Positions 1 through 9,158 are shown, numbered from the stretch's first letter. The stretch: DNA of 64,000 nt from Cellvibrionales bacterium UBA4451 (GCA_002390285.1 DGPB01000009.1:62001-126000); one strand, 5' to 3'. Notes: generated from the sequence alone by a model not told the origin. Made by a program: numbers and translations.

Positions 1-790
1 GGTATTTTGTACCAGCAAGTAAGTCTCCGAGATCCAATGCATACACCACGGAACCGCTCAGTATATCGGGAACCTTCTCTTCGACGATCATCTTGGCCAG
101 CCCTTCCGCGATGGCCGTCTTGCCTACCCCGGCTTCTCCAACCAGTAATGGGTTATTTTTACGACGACGAGCTAGAACTTGGGATACACGCTCAATTTCA
201 TGGCTTCTGCCCACCAACGGATCAATATAACCCTGGCGGGCTTGGTCATTGAGATTCGTTGTGAATTGCTCTAACAGACTTTGGCCGTGAGCTTCGGCTT
301 CTGTGGTTGCTTCATCTTGATGCGTATCGCCATCATGCTGTTCTGACTGGTCAGCATACTTAGACACCCCATGGGAGATATAATTGACCACATCAATTCT
401 GGCGACATTCTGTAACCGCAAAAAGTAGACGGCCTGACTTTCCTGTTCGCTGTAGATAGCGACCAACACGTTGGCACCCTGCACTTCCTTGTTACCCGAA
501 GACTGAACATGAAAAACTGCGCGTTGTAACACACGCTGGAATCCAAGGGTGGGTTGGGTATCTTTGCCTTCAAGCTCATCTGGAATAAGAGGTGTTGTCG
601 ATTCTATAAATTCATTCAGATCGCGCCTCAATACATTCAAATCGGCACCACAAGACCGCAGCACACTAATGGCTGACTCGTTATCGAGCAGTGCTAGTAG
701 CAAGTGCTCAACCGTCATAAATTCATGACGTTTGTCACTGGCACCCTTGAATGCTTTACTCAGTGTTAGTTCAAGTTCTTTACTTAACAT
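1..790 (-). CDS. clpA: ATP-dependent Clp protease ATP-binding subunit ClpA (N-terminal part, cut by window edge)
   Basis: AAA+ unfoldase that feeds substrates, including ClpS-delivered N-degron proteins, to the ClpP peptidase in the cytoplasm. The minus-strand reading starts at the ATG complementary to 788-790 (MLSKELELTLSKAF) and stays open to the window edge, giving about 263 residues of a protein usually near 750. Visible parts are the double Clp-N repeat domain (about residues 1-145), an acidic linker, and the start of the first AAA+ module, with the Walker A motif GEAGVGKTA around residues 218-226. The clpS start lies upstream, with only 21 bases between clpS and clpA, the usual co-transcribed order. 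The remaining two thirds lie outside the window, so integrity cannot be judged. Confidence 0.97.
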   Translation of the reverse strand, partial: MLSKELELTLSKAFKGASDKRHEFMTVEHLLLALLDNESAISVLRSCGADLNVLRRDLNEFIESTTPLIPDELEGKDTQPTLGFQRVLQRAVFHVQSSGNKEVQGANVLVAIYSEQESQAVYFLRLQNVARIDVVNYISHGVSKYADQSEQHDGDTHQDEATTEAEAHGQSLLEQFTTNLNDQARQGYIDPLVGRSHEIERVSQVLARRRKNNPLLVGEAGVGKTAIAEGLAKMIVEEKVPDILSGSVVYALDLGDLLAGTKY

Positions 791-811
791 ACAACCACCT
801 TTAACCCAGGA

Positions 812-1180
812 TTACTTCTCATCATCTTCTGCGGGCTCTATTTCGCAGAGCAACGGGTGTCCGTTGTCTCTTGCATACTGATTCACTTGTGCTGCCTTCG
901 TATCTGCAATGTCACGAGTATAGACACCACAAACTGCTTTTCCTTCCGTATGGACTTTCAACATAATCCGTGTCGCTATTTCACGGTTCATACTAAAGAA
1001 TATCTCCAGTAGCTCAACCACAAATTCCATCGGCGTATAGTCATCGTTGAAGATGAGAACCTTAAACATAGGCGGCCTTTTTAGGCGTGGCCTGACTTCT
1101 TCGACAACTTCGGTGCTGTCATGTTGCCACGTCTGATCATCATCTTTACTGCTAAGACTAATATTTAACCGAATATCCAT
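812..1180 (-). CDS. clpS: ATP-dependent Clp protease adaptor protein ClpS
   Basis: Adaptor that binds destabilising N-terminal residues and hands N-degron substrates to ClpA. The 122-residue product has a variable charged N-terminus (about residues 1-35), then the ClpS core: PPMFKVLIFNDDYTPMEFVV, the region lining the N-degron pocket, and the C-terminal YARDNGHPLLCEIEPAED segment. It is slightly longer than the roughly 106-residue E. coli protein because of its N-terminus. It lies just upstream of clpA on the same strand and diverges from cspD, the standard arrangement in Pseudomonas-like bacteria. Confidence 0.97.
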   Translation of the reverse strand: MDIRLNISLSSKDDDQTWQHDSTEVVEEVRPRLKRPPMFKVLIFNDDYTPMEFVVELLEIFFSMNREIATRIMLKVHTEGKAVCGVYTRDIADTKAAQVNQYARDNGHPLLCEIEPAEDDEK

Positions 1181-1412
1181 ACATGCACACTAAAATCTTT
1201 TGACGTCTCTTACCTCCTATTTTAATAGTATTCACACTCTTGTGTTCACTTTTTCTATGATTTCTGATCCTTGACTTATCACGCTAATAGATATAGAAAC
1301 AGAAGTTAGATTAAAGTTTTTTAATCTCAATGGCTGTCCATTAGTGTAATAACTATCAGTATTAAGCTGGATTGTTTTTAATAATTAAACTGTCTGGTAA
1401 GAGGTTTGTAAT

Positions 1413-1694
1413 ATGCACACAGGAACTGTTAAGTGGTTTAACAATGCCAAGGGATATGGATTTATCCTCTCATCAGACGGCACCACTGATATATTTGCTC
1501 ATTATTCTGCCATCACTATGGAAGGTTATAAAACCTTAAAAGCCGGTCAGGAAGTTACTTATGACTTGGTTGAAGGTGAAAAAGGCCTACATGCCACTAA
1601 TATTGCAACTCTTGGCGCCAGCATTACTCAGCATGACGATCTTCCTGCCGCGCCTCTTGACGTGGAAGGCGATAATATTATTAGTGACCAGTGA
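1413..1694 (+). CDS. cspD: Cold-shock-like protein CspD
   Basis: Small OB-fold nucleic-acid-binding protein; CspD homologues inhibit DNA replication in stationary or stressed cells. The first 67 or so residues form a cold-shock domain with RNP1-like KGYGFI and RNP2-like DIFAHYSAI. A tail of about 25 acidic residues (ending VEGDNIISDQ) follows, as is typical of CspD rather than the 70-residue CspA type. An AGAGG ribosome binding site precedes the ATG. The gene diverges from clpS across 232 bases that must carry both promoters. Position beside clpSA supports CspD over other Csp paralogues. Confidence 0.93.
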   Translation: MHTGTVKWFNNAKGYGFILSSDGTTDIFAHYSAITMEGYKTLKAGQEVTYDLVEGEKGLHATNIATLGASITQHDDLPAAPLDVEGDNIISDQ

Positions 1695-1983
1695 GTCATA
1701 AAAACCCCTGGCATGCCATCAACAAGGATTTTGGTGCGGGGGAGATGTTGTACCAAATTTAGTACCAGCTTATTTGTTACCCTAATTGTTACCCCATGCC
1801 CTGCTTCGGGGGATGGATATGGTTTTTGTGATAGTTAATCACTCAACGTCCTTCTTGAAATATGTACTCTCAATTATCGCTTTGACCTAGAACGTATTGC
1901 CCACCGAAGACATCATTTTAATAGCCCCAGGGTTAATGTCCTTATGGTCTGTATACTAAGGGTTGTTCACTAATGCGTAACGG
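1695..1983. other. Gene-free interval with short direct repeats, possible integration or deletion scar
   Basis: No convincing coding frame in this 289-base interval. At 1749-1795 there are paired short repeats: GTACCA twice, 12 bases apart, then TTGTTACCC twice. Such clustered repeats resemble arm-type sites beside tyrosine-recombinase attachment sites. A CCC/GGGG hairpin lies near 1800-1814. A TATACT at 1952-1957 could be the -10 element for rluE, but its -35 is poor. From known synteny, icd commonly sits between cspD and this pseudouridine synthase in Pseudomonas-like genomes; it is absent here. The scar interpretation is inference. Confidence 0.35.
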
Positions 1984-2604
1984 ATGTTCATGGCAAGTTT
2001 AGTACTGTTTAACAAGCCCTACGGCGTTTTAAGCCAGTTTTTAGACCACGATGGTCACCCTGGTTTGAAACAATACTTGAGCATCCCAGATATTTATCCA
2101 CTAGGTAGACTTGACCGTGATTCAGAAGGATTATTGCTGCTGTCTGATAATGGTCAACTACAGGCACGGGTTGCTGATCCAAAATTCAAGATGGAAAAAA
2201 CCTATTTAGTACAGCTTGATGGTGAGGTGACAGACTCTGCATTAGATAGTTTGGCTCGGGGTATTAAGCTTAACGATGGCATGACCAGACCAGCAAGTGT
2301 TAAGGAAATAAGCCCACCAGTGATATGGCCAAGAAATCCGCCAATCAGACATCGTATGCAGCAACCTACAAGCTGGATAGAGTTGAAGATTAGCGAAGGG
2401 CGTAATCGACAAGTAAGGCGAATGACGGCTGCGGTTGGCTTTCCGACCCTGCGACTGATTCGTAGTGCGATTGGGCCCTGGCAGTTGGGTGAACTTGGGC
2501 TCGGGGAGTATTGCCAGGAAATGGTTCATTTGCCCCGGCAACAGAAACACAGTTCGGCGCGACCAGCCCGAAGCGCTTCAAGGAAACCCAGAGTTGCCCG
2601 ATAA
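1984..2604 (+). CDS. rluE: 23S rRNA pseudouridine(2457) synthase RluE
   Basis: RsuA/RluB/E/F-family pseudouridine synthase that modifies 23S rRNA (U2457 in E. coli). The 206-residue product lacks an N-terminal S4 domain, as RluE does, and begins directly with the catalytic core: VLFNKPYGVL, the catalytic-aspartate motif GRLDRDSEGLLLL, and the family GRNRQVRRMTAAVGFPTLRL segment. The C-terminus is a short basic Ala/Arg/Ser tail. Two ATGs, at 1984 and 1990, are close together and neither has a strong Shine-Dalgarno. The stop overlaps the next gene by 11 bases, suggesting translational coupling. Confidence 0.92.
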   Translation: MFMASLVLFNKPYGVLSQFLDHDGHPGLKQYLSIPDIYPLGRLDRDSEGLLLLSDNGQLQARVADPKFKMEKTYLVQLDGEVTDSALDSLARGIKLNDGMTRPASVKEISPPVIWPRNPPIRHRMQQPTSWIELKISEGRNRQVRRMTAAVGFPTLRLIRSAIGPWQLGELGLGEYCQEMVHLPRQQKHSSARPARSASRKPRVAR

Positions 2605-3040
2605 AATTCACCTGACGGTCGCTACCGTTATTGAGTGCGAAAACCATTTTCTCTTGGTGAGGGAAATTCGTGATGGGTGTGAGGTTTTCAATCAGCCAGC
2701 TGGGCATGTTGAGCCAGGTGAAACTGTGGTTGATGCCGCTATTAGAGAAACCCTTGAAGAGACTGCATGGCATATTAAGCCCGCTGGTGTGATCAGTTTT
2801 AGTTCCTATAAGGCGGCGACCAATGGCGTGACTTATTATCGACTGGCCCTCGCTGCAGAGGCTATTGAATTTGACGATTCTGCTACGATTGATAGTGATA
2901 TTGAAGAGGCTGTCTGGCTGAATTATGAAGAAATACTAAAAAAACGTTCACAACTGAGAAGCCCCATGGTTTTGGAGGCTGTTGACGATTACCGTGCAAA
3001 GGTCATTTATCCATTGGATTTGCTAAAAACACATCGGTAG
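2594..3040 (+). CDS. NUDIX hydrolase, NudJ-like phosphatase
   Basis: NUDIX-fold pyrophosphohydrolase/phosphatase. The Nudix box is clear: GHVEPGETVVDAAIRETLEE (GX5EX7REUXEE pattern) at about residues 32-51 of the short form. The chosen start is TTG at 2594, because an AAGGAAA element at 2580-2586 sits seven bases before it and homology begins just after (IHLTVATVI); this gives 148 residues. The frame is open further upstream to 2465, but that extension overlaps the conserved part of rluE. In relatives the gene between rluE/icd and mnmA is NudJ-like, a phosphatase acting on thiamine-pyrimidine and nucleoside di/triphosphates; the substrate here is not determined. Confidence 0.82.
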   Translation: MPDKIHLTVATVIECENHFLLVREIRDGCEVFNQPAGHVEPGETVVDAAIRETLEETAWHIKPAGVISFSSYKAATNGVTYYRLALAAEAIEFDDSATIDSDIEEAVWLNYEEILKKRSQLRSPMVLEAVDDYRAKVIYPLDLLKTHR

Positions 3041-3119
3041 AATCCGCTCCCTAGTTCACTTTTGCCAGCTTGCTTTTGATAGTGTGCCGCATTTAATAAC
3101 ATGCCCTACTCCAACTAAC

Positions 3120-4235
3120 ATGATGAGTTCTATGTCGAGTCCAAGAAAAGTCGTTGTCGGTATGTCCGGCGGTGTTGATTCATCTGTCACAGCCTTGTTG
3201 CTACAACAGCAAGGATATGTGGTGGAAGGCTTGTTCATGAAGAATTGGGATGAGGATGATGGCACTGACTATTGCACGGCGAGAGAAGATCTTAGTGATG
3301 CACAGGCAGTAGCAGGCACACTTGGTATACCCCTTCACACGGCCAATTTTGCAGCGGAATACTGGGACAATGTCTTTGAATACTTTCTTGATGAGTACAG
3401 AGCTGGCCGTACACCCAACCCTGATATTCTCTGTAATAGAGAAATTAAGTTTAAGGTGTTTCTCGACTATGCTCAGGTTCTGGGCGCTGACTGCATTGCC
3501 ACCGGTCACTATGTTCGGCGACAGGACTGTGATGGTCGCACACACTTATTAAAGGGAATCGACAATAATAAAGATCAGAGTTATTTCCTCCACGCTGTTG
3601 ATGAGGATGCCTTTAGCAAGACGCTGTTTCCTATTGGTGAAATGGAAAAGCCGGAAGTAAGAGCCATTGCTGAGCAGCATGGACTTATCACGGCAAAAAA
3701 GAAGGATTCAACGGGGATATGTTTCATCGGAGAAAGGCGCTTTAAGGACTTTCTGGAACAGTACCTTCCTGCTCAGCCAGGTAATATTGAAACCCCTGAC
3801 GGTGATGTGATTGGTCAACATAATGGGCTTATGTATCATACATTAGGCCAGCGTCAGGGCTTGGGTATAGGTGGTCTCAAGGGTGCGGAAGAAGCACCGT
3901 GGTATGTCGCAGCAAAGGACATGCACCGCAATGTTCTGATTGCTGTCCAGGGTACTGATCATCCATTATTATTTACTGACAAGCTATATACATCGCAGTT
4001 TCACTGGATCAATGACGAGCCGACGCTGAATATACAAGCGTTTCGTTGTACGGCAAAAACCCGCTACCGTCAGCCAGACCAGTCATGCTCTTTGGTTAAA
4101 AGCGATAATGGTTATGTGGTCACATTTGAAGAACCTCAGCGTGCGGTGACACCAGGGCAATCAGTGGTGCTGTATCAGGGAGAGCTATGCCTAGGTGGAG
4201 GTGTTATTGAACGATCATGGAATGAGCCGGAGTAA
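3120..4235 (+). CDS. mnmA: tRNA-specific 2-thiouridylase MnmA
   Basis: Transfers sulfur to the wobble uridine (U34) of Lys, Glu and Gln tRNAs, using ATP and persulfide from the IscS/Tus relay. The PP-loop GMSGGVDSS lies near the N-terminus. The two catalytic cysteines are in NPDILCNREIKF and STGICFIGERRF. The length of about 371 residues from the ATG at 3120 matches the family (E. coli 368). An in-frame ATG at 3084 would add 12 residues without homology and is less likely. hflD follows after three bases, the widespread mnmA-hflD operon. Confidence 0.96.
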   Translation: MMSSMSSPRKVVVGMSGGVDSSVTALLLQQQGYVVEGLFMKNWDEDDGTDYCTAREDLSDAQAVAGTLGIPLHTANFAAEYWDNVFEYFLDEYRAGRTPNPDILCNREIKFKVFLDYAQVLGADCIATGHYVRRQDCDGRTHLLKGIDNNKDQSYFLHAVDEDAFSKTLFPIGEMEKPEVRAIAEQHGLITAKKKDSTGICFIGERRFKDFLEQYLPAQPGNIETPDGDVIGQHNGLMYHTLGQRQGLGIGGLKGAEEAPWYVAAKDMHRNVLIAVQGTDHPLLFTDKLYTSQFHWINDEPTLNIQAFRCTAKTRYRQPDQSCSLVKSDNGYVVTFEEPQRAVTPGQSVVLYQGELCLGGGVIERSWNEPE

Positions 4236-4238
4236 GAG

Positions 4239-4865
4239 ATGCTAAGCAAGCCCACACGTGATCAAGTGATTGCATTGGCTGGTATATTTCAGGCATGCCA
4301 GCTGGTGGAAACGCTGGCCAAAAATGGTTCTGTCCCATCAGATCGCTTTAATGTCTGTATTGATAGTCTGTTTCAGAAAAATCCGGAAAGTACTGATGCG
4401 GTCTTTGGTTCAGTTGAACACCTGCAATTGGGTATCGAATCTATGCAGGAACTGATTACGCTGCAGTCTAGGGGAAAGCCGTCAGACACCTTGCGATATG
4501 TTGTCGGCGTGGTACACCTGTCAAAGAAACTGCGTCAGAATAAGGCGATGTTAAATCAAATTGGCGAAAGATTGGAGCAGGCTTCTCGTCAGGCAGAACA
4601 TTTCTCAACCAGTCATACCAATGTTATTGCCAACTTAGCTCAGGTGTATCAAGACAGCATTAGTACCTTTCGGCATCGAATTCAGGTCAACGGTTATGCT
4701 GATTACCTCCAGCAGGAAAGCATTGCTCAGCGAATCCGTTGCCTACTGTTTGCCGGTATTCGTGCTGCAATGTTGTGGCACCAGCTGGGAGGGCGGCGGC
4801 GTCACCTGATACTCAACCGGAAAGATATCCTCGCACAGCTGCGAGATGTGAGGGTGAGTCTCTAA
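4239..4865 (+). CDS. hflD: High frequency lysogenization protein HflD homologue
   Basis: Small helical, membrane-peripheral protein conserved downstream of mnmA. In E. coli, HflD binds the lambda CII protein; its housekeeping role is unclear. The 208-residue product is mostly alpha-helical with no clear membrane segment and has typical features: an N-terminal ALAGIFQACQLVETLAKNG and a C-terminal basic GGRRRHLILNRKDILAQLR. It begins three bases after the mnmA stop, so the two are almost certainly co-transcribed. Confidence 0.93.
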   Translation: MLSKPTRDQVIALAGIFQACQLVETLAKNGSVPSDRFNVCIDSLFQKNPESTDAVFGSVEHLQLGIESMQELITLQSRGKPSDTLRYVVGVVHLSKKLRQNKAMLNQIGERLEQASRQAEHFSTSHTNVIANLAQVYQDSISTFRHRIQVNGYADYLQQESIAQRIRCLLFAGIRAAMLWHQLGGRRRHLILNRKDILAQLRDVRVSL

Positions 4866-5030
4866 TATCTCAGTTTGTTTTCCTGGTCTTAGGAATAATT
4901 TCCACCTGAAAAATGCCGGTAATTACGGTAGAATTCGCGCGACTATCAAATCACTATCAACTCAGCGCTATCAACCCTACTCTCAACTGATTTTTAACGG
5001 ATTAAATCTCATCAGATTTCGGAATGAACC

Positions 5031-6398
5031 ATGAAGCTCTCCAGTTTGACAGCAGTATCCCCCGTCGATGGCCGCTACGGCAGTAAAACCGCTGATCTTC
5101 GTTCAGCCTTTAGTGAGTTTGGCCTCATCAAGAATCGTGTGCTGGTAGAGATTCGCTGGTTACAGCATTTAGCTTCACACCCAGAGTTGTCCGAGGTTGG
5201 GCCTCTTTCCTCTGAGTCCAATGCAGTCTTGAATAGCCTAGTTGATCGCTTTAGTGAGAAAGATGCTGAACGTATCAAAGAAATCGAGCGTACAACAAAT
5301 CATGACGTCAAGGCGGTTGAATACTTTATAAAGGAAAGTATTGCTGATGTCCCTGAGTTGAGTGACATCAAAGAATTTGTACACTTTGCCTGTACCTCTG
5401 AAGATATTAACAACCTCTCTCATGCGTTAATGCTCAAGGAAGGTCGAGACCTGGTGCTGCTACCTCAGGCTGAAGAGATCTCAGGTCAAATGGCGATAAT
5501 GGCAAAAGCCTATGCAGATGTGCCTATGCTCTCTCGCACTCATGGCCAGACAGCCTCGCCGACCACCGTGGGTAAGGAGTTTGCGAATGTGACCTATCGT
5601 CTAAATCGCCAAATTAAGCAAATTCGACAAGTGACATTGATGGGTAAAATTAATGGTGCAGTGGGTAATTACAACGCGCACCTGTCTGCATACCCTAATG
5701 TTGACTGGGCCGCCAATGCCGAGATATTTGTGACTAGTCTGGGGCTTAGTTTTAATCCTTACACCACGCAGATAGAACCTCACGATTATATTGCCGAGTT
5801 GTTTGATGCTATTGCTCGTTTCAATACTATCTTGATCGACTTTAATCGAGACATTTGGGGCTATATCTCTCTCGGTTATTTCAAACAAAAAACAGTGGCC
5901 GGTGAAGTGGGCTCTTCCACAATGCCACATAAAGTTAACCCCATTGATTTTGAAAACTCCGAAGGCAACCTTGGTCTCGCTAATGCTGTATTCGGGCACT
6001 TGGCGCAAAAGCTACCTGTATCCCGGTGGCAACGTGACCTGACTGATTCCACGGTGCTCCGCAATATGGGGGTCGGTTTTGGGTACAGCTTGATTGCCTA
6101 CCAATCAACCTTGAAAGGTATTAGTAAACTCGAACTCAATGGGGCGCGCCTTGCTGAAGATTTGGACAATACTTGGGAAGTTCTAGCCGAGCCCGTACAA
6201 ACAGTGATGCGTCGTTACAACATACCTGAACCCTATGAAAAGCTGAAGGCGTTGACCCGAGGTCAGGGTATTACGAAGGACGCGCTGCTCAACTTTGTGG
6301 AAACCCTTGATATTCCCGAGGACGCTAAGGCGGAACTCCGCTCTCTGACACCAGCGAGTTATATTGGTAATGCCGTGGAGCAGGCCAAGGCTATTTGA
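5031..6398 (+). CDS. purB: Adenylosuccinate lyase
   Basis: Cleaves SAICAR to AICAR and adenylosuccinate to AMP in purine synthesis; homotetramer of the fumarase/aspartase superfamily. The 455-residue length matches gammaproteobacterial PurB. The superfamily signature is present as GSSTMPHKVNPIDFENSEGN, with the preceding catalytic-loop serine region. The conserved SRTHGQTASPTTVGKE carries the catalytic histidine. A 165-base gap from hflD suggests a separate promoter. Confidence 0.97.
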   Translation: MKLSSLTAVSPVDGRYGSKTADLRSAFSEFGLIKNRVLVEIRWLQHLASHPELSEVGPLSSESNAVLNSLVDRFSEKDAERIKEIERTTNHDVKAVEYFIKESIADVPELSDIKEFVHFACTSEDINNLSHALMLKEGRDLVLLPQAEEISGQMAIMAKAYADVPMLSRTHGQTASPTTVGKEFANVTYRLNRQIKQIRQVTLMGKINGAVGNYNAHLSAYPNVDWAANAEIFVTSLGLSFNPYTTQIEPHDYIAELFDAIARFNTILIDFNRDIWGYISLGYFKQKTVAGEVGSSTMPHKVNPIDFENSEGNLGLANAVFGHLAQKLPVSRWQRDLTDSTVLRNMGVGFGYSLIAYQSTLKGISKLELNGARLAEDLDNTWEVLAEPVQTVMRRYNIPEPYEKLKALTRGQGITKDALLNFVETLDIPEDAKAELRSLTPASYIGNAVEQAKAI

Positions 6399-6455
6399 TC
6401 TTATCGTGGCTTGTGCGCACATGCGGCAATTCAAATAACCTAAAGGCGTGTATAG

Positions 6456-7394
6456 ATGTCAGACAACTTCCCTGTTCTAGGTAATATTTCAGCCGAAAAA
6501 TTTCTTGCGGAATATTGGCAAAAAAAACCACTATTAATTCGTAATGCCCTACCCAATTTCGAATCGCCTCTAAGCCCCGACGAACTAGCGGGCTTGTCTC
6601 TTGAAGATGAGATCGAATCACGTATCGTTATCGAGGAAGGTGAAACGGGGCCTTGGGAGGCACTCCATGGCCCGTTTAACGAAGAGACCTTTAGTCAATT
6701 ACCTGAAAAAAAATGGTCTTTACTGGTACAGGCCGTCGATTTATGGCTACCTGAAGTAAAGGCCTTACTGGATCATTTTACGTTTTTACCACCCTGGCGT
6801 CTCGATGATGTAATGGTGAGCTATGCACCTGAAGGTGGTGGCGTTGGCCCCCACTACGATTATTACGATGTGTTTTTACTTCAGGGGTTGGGCCAGCGTC
6901 GCTGGCAGATTGGACAGGCTTGTGATCAAGACTCTCCTCAACTCAAGGGCACCAGTCTGCGGATATTGCGAGACTTGGATGTCTCTGAGGACTGGGTTCT
7001 GAATCCCGGAGATATGTTGTATCTTCCCCCGCAAATTGCGCATTCAGGGGTTGCTCTGAATGACTGTATGACTTATTCCATCGGTTTTAGGGCACCTTCT
7101 GCCACTGATATGCTGGATGATCTAACCACTGAGTTGCTGTCTCAGGGACATTCAGTGTATTACAGTGATCCAGCATTAACCCTAGATATGGCGACAGAAA
7201 ATATCGACCCGGCCTTTATTCAGCAGGTGAAATCATTGTTATCGAGCGTGCTTGAGGATGAAGCGCTGCTTACTGATTGGTTTGCCCGATATATGACCGC
7301 ACCGAAGTACCCTACTCTGGTTGATGAATCAGATGAGATTCGAATTGCCAAGGTAGATGGTCTTCAGTATGAAAATGGTGAGCCAAAAGCGTAA
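6456..7394 (+). CDS. JmjC/cupin 2-oxoglutarate oxygenase, RoxA/YcfD-like, shortened at the C-terminus
   Basis: Related to ribosomal oxygenase RoxA (YcfD), which hydroxylates an arginine of ribosomal protein L16 using Fe(II), O2 and 2-oxoglutarate. The iron-binding triad is visible: H133 and D135 in GPHYDYYDVF, and H196 in IAHSGVA. A helical dimerisation region follows (about residues 210-300). The protein ends at 312 residues, whereas E. coli YcfD has 373 with a C-terminal winged-helix domain; here the stop comes where that domain should begin. The 24 bases before the convergent ggt gene cannot hold the missing part. It follows purB by 57 bases, a position shared with pseudomonads. Confidence 0.85.
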   Translation: MSDNFPVLGNISAEKFLAEYWQKKPLLIRNALPNFESPLSPDELAGLSLEDEIESRIVIEEGETGPWEALHGPFNEETFSQLPEKKWSLLVQAVDLWLPEVKALLDHFTFLPPWRLDDVMVSYAPEGGGVGPHYDYYDVFLLQGLGQRRWQIGQACDQDSPQLKGTSLRILRDLDVSEDWVLNPGDMLYLPPQIAHSGVALNDCMTYSIGFRAPSATDMLDDLTTELLSQGHSVYYSDPALTLDMATENIDPAFIQQVKSLLSSVLEDEALLTDWFARYMTAPKYPTLVDESDEIRIAKVDGLQYENGEPKA

Positions 7395-7418
7395 CTATAT
7401 CCCAAGGTTAGGCTTAGC

Positions 7419-9158
7419 TCACTTGACCGCAGCAGCTTCTCCGCCTGGCCACCTTGGATCAGTAGCACCAGAAAGATGGTCATCATCACTCGTTATGGCC
7501 TGAATTCGCCCCAACACATGGGGTGTGGTATCAATCTGATGTCCCATTTTCTTGAGTACCATGATGGTATCTGGGCTGATACCTTTCTCAACCAGAACCA
7601 TATCAGGCAACCACTGGTGGTGAATTCGCGGCGCGGCCGTTGCTTCAGCGATATTCATACCAAATTCAACTCTATTAAGAATATTTTGTAAAACCACCGT
7701 GATGATAGTACTGCCTCCGGGGCTGCCCGTAGCCATAATGGGTTTTCCATTTTGGAAGACAATGGTCGGAGTCATGGATGATAGGGGGCGTTTGTTCGGT
7801 TCAATAGCATTGGCTTTATCTCCGATCAACCCATAGGCATTAGGGACGCCGGGTTTAGCGGAAAAGTCATCCATTTCATTGTTCAGTAGAAACCCAGCAC
7901 CTGCTACAGAGATACCACTACCATAGGAAAAATTCAGCGTGTAGGTATTACTGACAACATTGCCCTGACTGTCCCACACTGAAAAGTGTGTTGTTTGCGG
8001 GCTTTCTTCGGGAACCGTTAAGGCGGGTTGAATATCCGTCGAACGTGAAGATCCTTGTAAATGAATATGTTCACGCAACTGTTTTGCGTAGGTTTTATCC
8101 GTCAGTGCGGCAACAGGTACAGGATAGAAGTCGGGATCCCCTAAGTATTGACTGCGATCAGCATAGGCCCTGCGCATGGTTTCTATCAGCCGGTGCAGAT
8201 AGGCTGCGCTGTTGTGACCTAGATTGGCCAAGTCCCAACCTTCAAGCACGTTCAGCATTTGAACTAAGTGGACGCCACCAGATGATGGCGGTGGCATAGA
8301 CGCTATGACGTAGCCCCGATAAGTTCCCGTTATGGGTGTCCGTTCAATCACGCGGTAGTGAGTCAAATCATCCTGTGTAATGAGACCGCCACCTCGTTCC
8401 ATCTCTTCTACGATGAGACCTGCCACCCAGCCTTGGTAAAAACCATTAGCACCCTCATGTGCAATTTGCTTAAGTGTTTTGGCCAAGTCTAGTTGCTGCC
8501 AATTATCTCCAGCCTGTAGTGGTGTTCCGTCTTTCCTTGAGAAATAATGGGCTGAGGATGAGTTGGCTTGCAACCTGGGTCGAGCTCTATCCAGTGAGTA
8601 AGCAAGAGAATCACTGACTTGAATTCCGTTGGCAGCTAGCGCAATAGCCGGCGCCATAACCTGTTGAAGGTTCATCGTGCCGTAAAGTTTAAGTACATGG
8701 GTAAGGCCCGCTACCGTCCCAGGAGTCCCTGCAGATTGATGACTGAACCGGGCAAGTGTCACATCAACCTCTCCCTGACTATTGAGAAATAGCCCCTGAT
8801 GAGAGGCAGAGGGTGCCATTTCACGATAATCGATTGCCAGGGTTTTACCGCTCTTTGCAAGGTGTATTAGCATAAAACCGCCGCCACCGAGGTTGCCGGC
8901 TTGTGGTAGCGTGACGGCAAGGGCAAACCCCGTAGCCACTGCCGCATCGATAGCATTACCGCCACGGGATAGGATCTCGCCCCCCACTCTACTGGCGATG
9001 GCCTCTTGTGATACCACCATGCCCATTTTGGATATAACTGGGTGAAACCGTGCTGATCGATCAAAAATAGGCGGAGTAGCATCGGCTTGCAAAAGCGTGG
9101 GTATCTGCAGAAGAGCAAGAAGGATTAGGATAGTTAAGCTGTGGATGGTATTTTTCAA
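7419..9158 (-). CDS. ggt: Gamma-glutamyltranspeptidase (glutathione hydrolase)
   Basis: Periplasmic N-terminal-nucleophile hydrolase that cleaves the gamma-glutamyl bond of glutathione and transfers it to water or amino acids. A TTG at 9156-9158 is preferred as start, preceded by AAGGCGGAG and followed directly by a signal peptide (TIHSLTILILLALLQIPTLLQADA); an ATG at 9242 would place 28 extra residues before it. The autoprocessing nucleophile threonine is in PQTTHFSVWD, followed by NTYTLNFSYGSG. Conserved GNLGGGGFMLIH, RPLSSMTPTIV and TGSPGGSTII are intact. Length near 579 residues matches the family. It stands alone and converges with the oxygenase gene. Confidence 0.94.
   Translation of the reverse strand: MKNTIHSLTILILLALLQIPTLLQADATPPIFDRSARFHPVISKMGMVVSQEAIASRVGGEILSRGGNAIDAAVATGFALAVTLPQAGNLGGGGFMLIHLAKSGKTLAIDYREMAPSASHQGLFLNSQGEVDVTLARFSHQSAGTPGTVAGLTHVLKLYGTMNLQQVMAPAIALAANGIQVSDSLAYSLDRARPRLQANSSSAHYFSRKDGTPLQAGDNWQQLDLAKTLKQIAHEGANGFYQGWVAGLIVEEMERGGGLITQDDLTHYRVIERTPITGTYRGYVIASMPPPSSGGVHLVQMLNVLEGWDLANLGHNSAAYLHRLIETMRRAYADRSQYLGDPDFYPVPVAALTDKTYAKQLREHIHLQGSSRSTDIQPALTVPEESPQTTHFSVWDSQGNVVSNTYTLNFSYGSGISVAGAGFLLNNEMDDFSAKPGVPNAYGLIGDKANAIEPNKRPLSSMTPTIVFQNGKPIMATGSPGGSTIITVVLQNILNRVEFGMNIAEATAAPRIHHQWLPDMVLVEKGISPDTIMVLKKMGHQIDTTPHVLGRIQAITSDDDHLSGATDPRWPGGEAAAVK

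Noticed and set aside
2465..2593. N-terminal extension of the NUDIX protein
   Set aside because: It overlaps the conserved coding part of rluE, has no homology, and a TTG with a good ribosome binding site lies just before the conserved domain.
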